In this document: piece after piece, positions 6,530-13,461 of the stretch
How positions within the stretch are numbered: the first letter of the stretch is position 1
Layout of the letters: each line of letters opens with the position of its first letter
Source: JBBPYA01 sp038200385
Lineage (GTDB): Bacteria; Actinomycetota; Actinomycetes; Mycobacteriales; Geodermatophilaceae
Direction of reading: 5' to 3'
Length of the DNA: 13,646 nucleotides
Assembly: GCA_038200385.1 (NCBI GenBank)
Contig: JBBPYA010000223.1
Coordinates: 1-13,646 of the forward strand
The notes under the pieces: generated by a model
Databases searched by the model: none
The model's input: only the letters and a program-made list of their open reading frames with translations
Told to the model about the DNA's origin: nothing
Position numbers and translations under genes: made by a program

Positions 6530-7486
6530 TCAGAGCAGCCGGTTGGTCCAGAGCAGCGCCAGGCCGGTGGCCAGGAACGCCAGGATCAGACCGGCCCCGA
6601 CGAACCAGACGGTGATCTCCTGCGGCTGCGTCGTGTAGCCGATCTGGCTGCCGAGATCGGCGAAGACCTGCTTGCCCTGTCCGGCGGACTCCGCCGACTT
6701 GTACGTGCCCCCGGTCGCCTCGGCGATGGCCTGCAGCGACGCCCGGTCGACACGCACCGGGATCAGCTCGCCGTCCAGGTTCAGGGTCCCGGTGTCGGTG
6801 CCGAACGCGATTGTGGACACCGGCACCTGCGCCGCCTTCGCCGCGTCGGTGGCCTGGGTCTCCAGCCGGCCGACGGTGCGGTACCCGTCCGACATCAGCA
6901 CGATCGCCGCCGGTGGAGCGCCCTGCTCGGCACCGGACAGCTGGGACTGGAACGTCGAGATCGCGCTCAGGCAGGTGAAGATCGCCTCGCCGGTGGCGGT
7001 CGCCTCCGCCAGCTGAAGGTTGTCGATCCCCGCCTTGATCGCGGCCCGGTCGGTGGTGGGGGGTACGACGGTATTCGCCGTACCGGCGAAGGCCACCAGC
7101 CCCAGGTTGATCCGAGCCGGCAACGCGGCCACGAACTCCTCGGCCGCCGCCTTGGCCGCGGTGAACCGGTCCGGGGAGATGTCCGTCGCGCCCATCGACA
7201 GCGACACGTCGATGGCCAGCATCACGGTGGCCCGGTCCCGCGGTACCCGCACCTCGGTGGACGGCTTGGCCATCGCCACCGACAGCGTGGCCAGGGACAG
7301 CAGCAGCACGGTGAACGCGACGTGCCGCCGCCAGCCCGGTCGCTTCGGGACTATCCCGGCGAGCAGTTCGACATTGCTGAACCGCGCGGCGTAGGACTTG
7401 CGGCGCAGCTGCAGCACGACGTACAGCGCGACCAGGACCGCTACCGCGAAGAGCAGCAGCAGCCACCCGGGGGCCTGGAAACTCAT
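6530..7486 (-). CDS. VWA-domain membrane protein (BatA-like)
   Basis: The 318-residue protein has two N-terminal membrane segments (about 8-26 and 55-75), a von Willebrand factor A domain (about 88-265) and a C-terminal membrane segment (about 293-313). The metal site is intact: DVSLS (Asp93, Ser95, Ser97), a Thr-containing TTDRA near 144-148, and MSDG with Asp200. The topology places the VWA domain on one face of the membrane between anchors, as in the BatA and Rv1481 families that act with MoxR ATPases. The ATG start at 7486 overlaps the DUF58 stop (ATGA), and GGAGGAGC sits about 6-13 nt upstream, so translation is coupled. The partner or substrate is not identifiable. It is separated from fabG by 59 bp. 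Confidence 0.95.
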   Translation of the reverse strand: MSFQAPGWLLLLFAVAVLVALYVVLQLRRKSYAARFSNVELLAGIVPKRPGWRRHVAFTVLLLSLATLSVAMAKPSTEVRVPRDRATVMLAIDVSLSMGATDISPDRFTAAKAAAEEFVAALPARINLGLVAFAGTANTVVPPTTDRAAIKAGIDNLQLAEATATGEAIFTCLSAISTFQSQLSGAEQGAPPAAIVLMSDGYRTVGRLETQATDAAKAAQVPVSTIAFGTDTGTLNLDGELIPVRVDRASLQAIAEATGGTYKSAESAGQGKQVFADLGSQIGYTTQPQEITVWFVGAGLILAFLATGLALLWTNRLL

Positions 7487-8508
7487 CGGAGCGCTCCTCC
7501 CGACCCACCGCGCCGGCGGGCGCCGATGTACCTGACGATATCGACCAGCCAGTCCCGATCGGTGCGCAACTGCAGATGTCCCGCCCCGCACCGACGCAGT
7601 CCGGCCGCGATCTCCGCCCGCTGCGCGGCCGCGGCCACGGCGAACTGCTCGCGCAACTCCTTCTTGCCGGTCTGTACCTCTATGGTGCGCCCGGTCTCGG
7701 GGTCGACGAGGGTGAGTAGTCCCACGTCCGGCAGCGACAGCTCCCGGGGATCCAGGACCTCGATGGCCAGGACCTCGTGCCGGGCGCCCAGCGCTCGCAA
7801 CGGCCGCTCCCAGGTCGGCTCGCCGAGGAAATCCGACACGACGACGGCCAACCCGCGGCGACGCGGCGGGCGACGAAGCATCTCCAGAGTCGCCGCGAGA
7901 TCACCGCGCCGACCCTGCTCGGCCCGCGGCGTCTCGATGACGGTGCGCAGCAGCCGGTCGGCGGCCGGCCGCCCGGCGCGAGCCGGGATCCGGATCACCT
8001 GCTGGCCGGTCGTGACCAGGGCACCGACCCGGTTGCCGCCGTGCGAGGTGAGGTAGACCACCGCCGACATGCCGGCCACGGCGAGGTCCCGCTTCTCGCA
8101 GGCCGCCGTACCGAAGTCCAGGCTGGGCGAGAGGTCGACGACAATCCAGGTCTCCAGCTCGCGCTCGGCGATGGTCTCCCGGACGTGGGCAACGGTGGTG
8201 CGGGCGGTGACCGGCCAGTCCATCCGGCGTACGTCGTCGCCCGGGTGGTAGATCCGCGACTCGGCCGCCTCCGAGCCGGCCCCGGGCACCAGCCCGAGAT
8301 GGTTGCCCTGCAACAGACCGGACAGTCGGCGCCGGACGGTGAGCTCGAGCCGGCGCAGCACCACGTCGGCCGGGGCGCCGGACAGCCGCGGCGGAGACCC
8401 GGCTGCGCCGCCCGGCCAGGGCGTCGACGACGGCTCGGTCATCGACGCGTCCTCGACCGGCGGCGCCTCGGTGGTGGAGGACCGGCCGGCCCGTCCCGCC
8501 AGTCTCAT
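7483..8508 (-). CDS. DUF58 domain protein, MoxR partner
   Basis: Up to 341 residues. The DUF58 signature RIYHPGDDVRRMDWPVTAR is at 85-103. It is followed by a VWA-like strand, IVVDLSPSLDFG (122-133), keeping a D-x-S-x-S metal motif, and AVVVSDFL. DUF58 proteins occur next to MoxR ATPases and VWA membrane proteins, as here, and are thought to be adaptors of the chaperone module. There is no membrane segment. The start is ambiguous. ATG 8508 overlaps the moxR stop (ATGA) and would be coupled but lacks a good ribosome site. ATG 8442 (residue 23) has GAGGA 7 nt upstream and would drop a disordered Ser/Thr/Pro-rich N-terminus. I keep 8508. Confidence 0.93.
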   Translation of the reverse strand: MRLAGRAGRSSTTEAPPVEDASMTEPSSTPWPGGAAGSPPRLSGAPADVVLRRLELTVRRRLSGLLQGNHLGLVPGAGSEAAESRIYHPGDDVRRMDWPVTARTTVAHVRETIAERELETWIVVDLSPSLDFGTAACEKRDLAVAGMSAVVYLTSHGGNRVGALVTTGQQVIRIPARAGRPAADRLLRTVIETPRAEQGRRGDLAATLEMLRRPPRRRGLAVVVSDFLGEPTWERPLRALGARHEVLAIEVLDPRELSLPDVGLLTLVDPETGRTIEVQTGKKELREQFAVAAAAQRAEIAAGLRRCGAGHLQLRTDRDWLVDIVRYIGARRRGGSGGALR

Positions 8509-9677
8509 GCCGACCGGCTACCCGCCTGCGGGCCTACCGACGGATCGCCGTACCCCGGCGGCATCGGGGCGGTGAACTGTCCTGGCACCTGCGGACCCGG
8601 ATAGCTCTCCGACTTCTGCCGCGGGGTGACCTGCGGGAGCGGGACGGTCTGCAGCACCCGCTTGACGATGTGCTCCAGCGGGACCCCGTCGGCCAACGCG
8701 TCGTAGGAGAGCACGAGCCGGTGCCGCAGCACGTCCGGGGCGATGTCCAGCACGTCCTGCGGCAGGACGTAATCCCGTCCCCGGATCAGGGCCAGGGCCC
8801 GGGACGCGGCGATCATCCCGAGCGAGGCCCGTGGACTGGCCCCGTAGGAGACCCAGCCGGCGACGTCGGGCATGCCGTGCTCGGCGGGCCGGCGGGTCGA
8901 GACGACGACCCGGACGACGTAGTCCACGAGTGCGTGATGGACGAAGACCCGGCCGGTCGCCGCCTGCAGCCGCAGCAGTGTGTCGGGGTCCAGCACCTGC
9001 TCCGGGACCGGGGGCGAGACGCCCATCCGGTAGACGATCTCGCGCTCCTCCTCGGTGCTCGGATAGTCGACCACGATCTTCATCAGGAAGCGGTCCCGCT
9101 GCGCCTCCGGCAGCGAGTACACCCCCTCGGACTCGATCGGGTTCTGGGTGGCGAGAACGAGGAAGGGCAGCGGCAACGGATACGTCCGCCCACCGAGGGA
9201 CACCTGCTGCTCGGCCATCACCTCCAGCAGGGCCGACTGAACCTTGGCCGGTGCCCGGTTGATCTCGTCGGTGAGCACGAAGTTGGCGAACACCGGACCC
9301 AGCTCGGTGTCGAAGCGCTCCGAGCCCTGCCGGTAGACCCGGGTCCCCACGATGTCGGACGGGACCAGGTCCGGGGTGAACTGCAACCGGGCGAAGCTGC
9401 CCCCGACCGCGCGGGCCAGCGTCTCCACCGCGAGCGTCTTGGCGACCCCCGGGACACCCTCGAGCAACACGTGGCCGCGGGCCAGCAGGCACACCAACAT
9501 CCGCTCGAGCATCCGGTCCTGACCGACGATGACGCGCTTGACCTCGAACATCGCCCGCTCCAGCAGCGCGGCGTCACGGGCCGGCGGCTGCGGCTCCTCC
9601 GCGCCGGCACCGGCCAACGCGGACCTGTCGCGATCCTGGTAGGTCCCGGCGTCCGCGGGATGGTCGGCGCTGCTCAC
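8505..9677 (-). CDS. moxR: MoxR-family AAA+ ATPase
   Basis: The 390-residue ATPase has Walker A GVPGVAKT (74-81), Walker B FVLTDEI (133-139), sensor-1 ATQNP (176-180) and an arginine-finger segment EAQRDRF (191-197). The MoxR lid follows (SYGASPRASLGMI). Residues 1-35 and about 350-390 (Pro/Gly/Ser-rich) are probably disordered tails. MoxR proteins act as chaperones that help mature or regulate partner complexes, usually with DUF58 and VWA proteins encoded beside them, exactly as here. In M. tuberculosis MoxR1 has been reported to interact with the neighbouring hydrolase RipA. The start is GTG 9677 because GAGGAG (9683-9688) lies 5 nt upstream. It is first gene of the coupled operon; no clear TANNNT box is visible upstream. 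Confidence 0.97.
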   Translation of the reverse strand: MSSADHPADAGTYQDRDRSALAGAGAEEPQPPARDAALLERAMFEVKRVIVGQDRMLERMLVCLLARGHVLLEGVPGVAKTLAVETLARAVGGSFARLQFTPDLVPSDIVGTRVYRQGSERFDTELGPVFANFVLTDEINRAPAKVQSALLEVMAEQQVSLGGRTYPLPLPFLVLATQNPIESEGVYSLPEAQRDRFLMKIVVDYPSTEEEREIVYRMGVSPPVPEQVLDPDTLLRLQAATGRVFVHHALVDYVVRVVVSTRRPAEHGMPDVAGWVSYGASPRASLGMIAASRALALIRGRDYVLPQDVLDIAPDVLRHRLVLSYDALADGVPLEHIVKRVLQTVPLPQVTPRQKSESYPGPQVPGQFTAPMPPGYGDPSVGPQAGSRSA

Positions 9678-9730
9678 GGGGGCTCCTCACTGAGCGGTAC
9701 GGCGGACGGTCGTCATTGCATCAGCGGGGC

Positions 9731-9770
9731 CGCGACCGGCTGCGACCGGCTGCGACCGGCTGCGACCGGC
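9731..9770. repeat. Tandem 10-bp repeat upstream of moxR
   Basis: Four head-to-tail copies of TGCGACCGGC, the first with C for T, occupy exactly 40 bp. They sit 54-93 bp upstream of the moxR start. The 10-bp period is close to one DNA helical turn, so any protein bound to each unit would lie on one face. The rest of the stretch to about 9920 shows no gene, RNA fold or promoter I can support. Confidence 0.9.
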
Positions 9771-9920
9771 CCCCCGCTCCAGCCTGAAGCACACCCGACG
9801 GGGCGTGTGTTGAGGGTGAAGCACGACCTGGCATCCGGCGCCGGCGGGCACCGCGAATGGCACCCTCCAGCGCCCGCTCGGTTCACCCGATCTAGGTACG
9901 GCCTGCCCGTTGTGAGGTGG

Positions 9921-9926
9921 TACGTT
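9921..9926 (+). promoter_or_regulatory. Candidate -10 box of the plus-strand small RNA
   Basis: TACGTT fits TANNNT perfectly and ends 7 nt before the G that begins the first hairpin, so transcription would start at about 9933-9934. No clear -35 is seen at 17-18 bp upstream. The box is the only good plus-strand one in this gap. Confidence 0.5.
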
Positions 9927-9932
9927 CGGATT

Positions 9933-10040
9933 TGCGTCGGGCAGCTCCCCCCGTGGCTGCCCGACGCCTGGACATGCCCGAGACGATTCCAGGGGCCGGC
10001 TTCGGTCGGCCCCTGGAATCGTCTTGGGCCCTTCCTGTTT
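9933..10040 (+). ncRNA. 6C: Candidate 6C-like small RNA
   Basis: A compact two-hairpin unit stands in a gene-free gap. Hairpin 1 has a perfect 12-bp stem (9934-9945 with 9956-9967, GCGTCGGGCAGC/GCTGCCCGACGC) and the loop TCCCCCCGTG with six consecutive Cs. Hairpin 2 (9981-10024) has a 20-bp stem closed by a C(UUCG)G tetraloop and is followed by the pyrimidine-rich CCCTTCCTGTTT, so it looks like the terminator. A TACGTT box stands just upstream. Length (about 100 nt), C6 loop and promoter placement match the actinobacterial 6C RNA class, whose C-rich loops pair with G-rich mRNA sites. The class is described as having two C-rich loops; here only one is evident, so this may be a variant or a relative. 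The family call is from memory, without a covariance search. Confidence 0.65.
9981..10036 (+). terminator. 20-bp UUCG-capped hairpin, probable terminator
   Basis: Arms 9981-9998 and 10007-10024 are perfectly complementary over 18 bp (AGACGATTCCAGGGGCCG), then a G-U and a C-G pair close the UUCG loop (10001-10004). The UUCG cap is formed only in plus-strand RNA, and T-rich sequence follows only on that side, so it most likely ends the small RNA. The T-run is broken (TTCCTGTTT), so it is not a textbook terminator. Confidence 0.65.
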
Positions 10041-10184
10041 GCCCCGAGTCGGTCCCGACTACCGACTGGTTGCGCTGGCCGCCTGTTGGGCTGCAGCGGT
10101 CCCGACGGGCGAGGTCCCGCTGGGCGCCTGTGGGTAGGCGTCCCTACGTGCGACGGGATCCAGTGTGTTCGGTTGCCCGGGTGA

Positions 10185-11654
10185 TCAGGTGCCGGGGCGG
10201 ACGGCTCCGGCGTACCCGCTCCACCACATCGGAACGACCTCCACGTAGGCCCCGCTGTGCGGCGCGTGGATCACCGTGTTGTTCCCCATCCAGATGGCCA
10301 CGTGGTGGATCGGGCCGCCGTCGTTCCAGAACACCAGGTCCCCCGGCAACAGCTGGTCGCTGCTGATGTGCTGGCCGCCGCTGTCGTACTGGGAGCCGCT
10401 CGTGCGCGGCAACATGATGCCGACCTGGTACCACGCCCACTGGGTCAACCCCGAGCAGTCGAAGCCCCACACGTCGGAGTCGCTGCCGATGCCGTAGCTC
10501 GGGCCGCGGTAGTCACCGCCGCCGTAGGAGTAGGGCAGGCCCTCCCACTGCAGGGCCGCGGACACGACCTCCTGACCCTTCTCCGCGGTCCAGCCCCCGC
10601 CGGACGGCGGTGGCGGAGGTGGCGGCGGCTCCGGGGCCGGGGGTGGGCTGGGCGCGGGCGGGGGGCTCGGCGCGGGCGGGGGCTTGGGTGCCGGTGCCGG
10701 TGGCGGGTTCGGCGCGGGCGGCTTGGGCGCCGGAGCCGGGCCCGGTGCCGGCGGCGCGGGTGGGGCCGGGTGCGCGGCGGCGTCCCGTCGGGCCTGCTCG
10801 GCGGCTGCCTGCTGAGCCGCCTCGGCACGTTGCCTTGCCGCCTCGGCCTGCTGCCGGGCCGCTTCGGCCTGCCGGGCCGCCTCCGCCTGCCGAGCGGCCT
10901 CCTCGGCCTGCCACTTGTCATACGCCGCCCGGGCGCCCTGCACACCGAGCAGCGCGACCTGTGCCTGGTCCAGCTGGGCCTGGTAGTCGGCCTGCTGTGT
11001 CTGCAGCGTCGCCGCCTGGGTGCGGGCCCGGTCCATCCGCGCGGTCGCCGCGGCCAGCGCGGTCTGCGCCGCGGCCTGGGCGTCCTGCTCGTTGAGCACC
11101 GCCTGGCGGGCCGTGCTGTCGGCGTTGGCCTGCTGCACCCGGGCCCGCTGCACGTCGGACAGCACGGAGAGATGGCTGGTCGAGATCGACTCCAGGAGGC
11201 CGGCCTGCTCGACCAGCTGCGCCGGTCCGTCCGCCGCGAGCAGCATGAAGTCGTTGTCCAGCGTGCTGCCCTGCATGTAGCTGCCCCGGGCGAACACGGC
11301 CACCGACTGCTCGGCCACACCGACGCGCGCGGCGGCCTGCTGCGCTGCCGCGGCGGTCCGCGCGGCCTGGTCGGTCGCCGCCGCCAGGTCGGCCTGGGCC
11401 TGGTGGTAGGCCTCGGTCGCGATCTCGGCCTCGGCGTACAGCGCGTTGACCTGGGACTGGGCCTGCGCGACCAGCGCGGTCAGCCGCCCCACATCAGCAG
11501 CCGCGGCGTCCTTGCTCGCCTGGGCGTCGGCGAGCTGGCTGTTGCTGGGGTTGGGCGGCGCGGGTGCGGCCTGGGCCACCCCCGGAGCGGCGAGGAACGC
11601 GGCAAGCAGCGGGGTCAGCGCGAGCAGCAGCGCGGACCGGCGTGGTGCGGACAC
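10185..11654 (-). CDS. Secreted NlpC/P60 peptidoglycan hydrolase (RipA-like)
   Basis: The 489-residue protein starts with a signal peptide (APRRSALLLALTPLLAAFL, cleavage near AQA-AP) that carries a twin Arg. Residues about 35-260 form an alanine-rich coiled coil. An AARQAEAARQQAEAARQR-type helical repeat follows, then a proline-rich linker (PPAP/PPPP, about 290-350). The C-terminal NlpC/P60 domain (about 355-489) has catalytic Cys400 in DCSGL, His451 in HHVAIWMG and His463 in VIHAP. It should cut D-Glu to diaminopimelate bonds in wall stem peptides and act in cell separation. The third residue is His, whereas RipA has Glu. GTG 11654 is chosen because GGAGGT lies 6 nt upstream; an upstream in-frame GTG at 11684 is rejected. 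The N-terminal coiled coil probably controls localisation or activity. Confidence 0.95.
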   Translation of the reverse strand: MSAPRRSALLLALTPLLAAFLAAPGVAQAAPAPPNPSNSQLADAQASKDAAAADVGRLTALVAQAQSQVNALYAEAEIATEAYHQAQADLAAATDQAARTAAAAQQAAARVGVAEQSVAVFARGSYMQGSTLDNDFMLLAADGPAQLVEQAGLLESISTSHLSVLSDVQRARVQQANADSTARQAVLNEQDAQAAAQTALAAATARMDRARTQAATLQTQQADYQAQLDQAQVALLGVQGARAAYDKWQAEEAARQAEAARQAEAARQQAEAARQRAEAAQQAAAEQARRDAAAHPAPPAPPAPGPAPAPKPPAPNPPPAPAPKPPPAPSPPPAPSPPPAPEPPPPPPPPSGGGWTAEKGQEVVSAALQWEGLPYSYGGGDYRGPSYGIGSDSDVWGFDCSGLTQWAWYQVGIMLPRTSGSQYDSGGQHISSDQLLPGDLVFWNDGGPIHHVAIWMGNNTVIHAPHSGAYVEVVPMWWSGYAGAVRPGT

Positions 11655-11660
11655 GCGGCA

Positions 11661-11666
11661 ACCTCC
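11661..11666 (-). promoter_or_regulatory. Ribosome-binding site of the NlpC/P60 gene
   Basis: GGAGGT on the minus strand stands 6 nt before GTG 11654. It is the best Shine-Dalgarno in the window and decides this start over the in-frame GTG ten codons upstream. Confidence 0.85.
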
Positions 11667-11746
11667 AAGCGGGCGCCGCCGCACGGCATCCCGGATCAGC
11701 CCGACCGGTAGGCCGCGGTCCTTCCCCGACAGCGTCCACCGACCGA

Positions 11747-11802
11747 CACACGGTCATGGCACGTCACATAAGCACCGTGTGACGCAGCGATCACAGTGTC
11801 AC
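11747..11802. promoter_or_regulatory. Cluster of TGTGA/TCACA half-sites upstream of NlpC/P60
   Basis: Overlapping inverted repeats occur about 100-150 bp before the hydrolase start. They are CACACGGT (11747-11754) with ACCGTGTG (11774-11781), CGTCACA (11762-11768) with TGTGACG (11778-11784), and TGTGA (11778-11782) with TCACA (11791-11795). The half-sites are those of CRP/GlxR-type regulators, but the spacers (8-9 bp) differ from the usual 6 bp. Regulation by such a protein is a hypothesis. Confidence 0.35.
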
Positions 11803-11842
11803 CACTAACCACAGCAGCGCCAGGGGTCACGGGGGATTTTCT

Positions 11843-11862
11843 GAACTACACGCGTGTCGTTC
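11843..11862. promoter_or_regulatory. 20-bp near-perfect palindrome (operator candidate)
   Basis: GAACTACACG followed directly by CGTGTCGTTC is symmetric at 9 of 10 positions, with a perfect 10-bp core ACACGCGTGT. It lies between the acyl-CoA synthetase stop and the hydrolase gene. With no loop it suits a dimeric repressor rather than an RNA hairpin. No regulator gene lies in the window. Confidence 0.4.
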
Positions 11863-11894
11863 CCAGGCCAGGGTCGTGGCCCGTGCTAGCGGAC

Positions 11895-13430
11895 TCAGTT
11901 GATCTGCCGGTCGCGGCCCTCCCAGTACGGCGCCCGCAGCTTGAACTTCTGGATCTTCCCGGTCGCGGTGCGGGTCAGCTCGTCGCGGAACTCCACCGAC
12001 GTCGGCGCCTTGAAGCCGGCCAGCTTGGCCTTGCAGTGCGCGATCAGGTCGGCCTCGCTGACCTCGGCGCCGGCGTTGAGCACGACCAGGGCCTTGATGG
12101 TCTCACCCCAGCGCTCGTCCGGGACGCCGATGACCGCGACCTCGGCCACCGCCTCGTGGCTGAACAGGGCGTCCTCGACCTCGATCGAGGACACGTTCTC
12201 CCCGCCGGTGATGATGACGTCCTTCTTCCGGTCCGAGATCGTCAGGTAGCCGTCCTCGATCGACCCGCCGTCACCGGTGTGGAACCAGCCGCCGTCCAGG
12301 GAGTCGTCGGTGGCCTCCTTGTTCTCCCAGTAGCCGCGCATGACGACGTTGGAGCGGACCAGCACCTCCCCGGACTCCGAGGTCTGCATCGTGCAGCCCA
12401 GCGCCGCCGTACCGGCCCGGGACAGCTTCGCGGCCCGCTCCACCGGGTCCAGGTCGTCCCACTCGGCGCGGCTGCGGTTGACCGTGACCAGCGGCGCGGT
12501 CTCGGTCAGGCCGTAGATCTGGATGAACTCCCAGCCCAGCTCGGTCTCGATCCGGGCGATGGTCCGGCTCGGCGGCGCCGCCCCGGCCACGACGATCCGG
12601 ACCCGTCCCTTCCCGGGGATCTCGCCCTCCCAGTCCTGCGCGGCGTCGAGCACCATGTTCCACACCGTGGGCGCGCCGCACATCAGGGTGACGCCGTGCT
12701 CATCCACCCGGCGCAGGATCTCCGCGCCGTCGATCTTGCGGATCACCACCTGGGGTACGCCCAGGCCGGTGACGCCGAAGGGCATCCCCCAGCCGTTGCA
12801 GTGGAACATCGGCAGGGTGTGCATGTACACGTCGCGGTCGGTCACCGCCGTGTGCATCGCGAACGTGACCGCGTTGGTCCAGATGTTGCGGTGCGTGGAC
12901 TCCACACCCTTGGGGCTGGCCGTCGTACCGCTGGTGTAGTTGATGGTGGCCGGCGCGTCCTCGTCGGGCGTCTCCCACGGCCGCGGTTCGGTGTCGAAGC
13001 GCAGCAGGGCCTCGTCGGATTCGGCGCCGGTGGTGAAGCGGTGCTCGACATCGAGGTCGCGGAGCCCGTCGTCCAACTCCGGGTCGACGAGCAGCACCCG
13101 CGCGCCGCAGTGCTTGACGATGAACTTCACCTCGTCGGGGCGGAGCCGGAAGTTGATCGGGACCAGGACCCGGCCCGAGCTCGGTACGGCGTGCAGCAGC
13201 TCCCACAGCCGGGCGGCGTTGTGGCTGACGATCGCCACCCGGTCGCCCTCGCCGATCCCGAGCTCGTCCAGACCGGCCTGGATGGCGCGCGCCCGCCGCG
13301 CGACCTCACCGAAGGTCACCGAGCCGAGGGACTGCGCCGGCTGGTCGGGCTCGTCGATGATCCCGATCCGGTGGGGGTACACCGCGGCCGCGCGCTGCAG
13401 GAAGTCTCCGGAACTGAACGGGACGCGCAT
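11895..13430 (-). CDS. AMP-forming acyl-CoA synthetase (fatty-acid-CoA ligase)
   Basis: This 511-residue member of the adenylating superfamily converts a carboxylic or fatty acid, ATP and CoA to the acyl-CoA. Motifs are the phosphate loop YTSGTTASPKGV (165-176), MFHCNGW, YGLTETAP, DGGWFHTGD, ISDRKKDVIITGGENVSS and the catalytic lysine in TATGKIQK (Lys492). The spacing and DGGWFHTGD-ISDRKKD pattern are those of medium/long-chain FadD-like ligases, though the substrate cannot be read. There is no signal or membrane segment. ATG 13430 is chosen because GAGGAG (13436-13441) lies 5 nt upstream; 21 further in-frame codons upstream look non-coding. It is separated by 240 bp from the hydrolase and probably belongs to a separate transcript. 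This gene is not part of the mycobacterial ripA order as I remember it. Confidence 0.95.
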   Translation of the reverse strand: MRVPFSSGDFLQRAAAVYPHRIGIIDEPDQPAQSLGSVTFGEVARRARAIQAGLDELGIGEGDRVAIVSHNAARLWELLHAVPSSGRVLVPINFRLRPDEVKFIVKHCGARVLLVDPELDDGLRDLDVEHRFTTGAESDEALLRFDTEPRPWETPDEDAPATINYTSGTTASPKGVESTHRNIWTNAVTFAMHTAVTDRDVYMHTLPMFHCNGWGMPFGVTGLGVPQVVIRKIDGAEILRRVDEHGVTLMCGAPTVWNMVLDAAQDWEGEIPGKGRVRIVVAGAAPPSRTIARIETELGWEFIQIYGLTETAPLVTVNRSRAEWDDLDPVERAAKLSRAGTAALGCTMQTSESGEVLVRSNVVMRGYWENKEATDDSLDGGWFHTGDGGSIEDGYLTISDRKKDVIITGGENVSSIEVEDALFSHEAVAEVAVIGVPDERWGETIKALVVLNAGAEVSEADLIAHCKAKLAGFKAPTSVEFRDELTRTATGKIQKFKLRAPYWEGRDRQIN

Positions 13431-13461
13431 CGGGGCTCCTCGGGAGGCGTGGTCGGTGCCG

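Noticed and set aside
5766..7508. A 580-codon frame fusing FabG to upstream sequence
   Set aside because: The upstream 345 codons are Arg/Gly-rich antisense-like translation of the VWA gene. A strong ribosome site marks the FabG start at 6470.
8670..10184. Long plus-strand open frame opposite moxR and across the gap
   Set aside because: It is a shadow caused by high GC. Its composition is Arg/Gly/Pro-rich and it covers the small-RNA hairpins.
10041..10184. Hairpins after the hydrolase stop (for example 10134-10147) as its terminator
   Set aside because: The best has only a 5-bp stem and no U-run on the minus strand, so it is too weak to call.
11655..11894. Possible c-di-AMP (ydaO) riboswitch before the NlpC/P60 gene
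   Set aside because: Such genes often carry one, and GGGGAAGGACC is reminiscent, but the conserved GGGUGAAUCC and the AGCUxACCUCG-type core are not present, so I do not call it.
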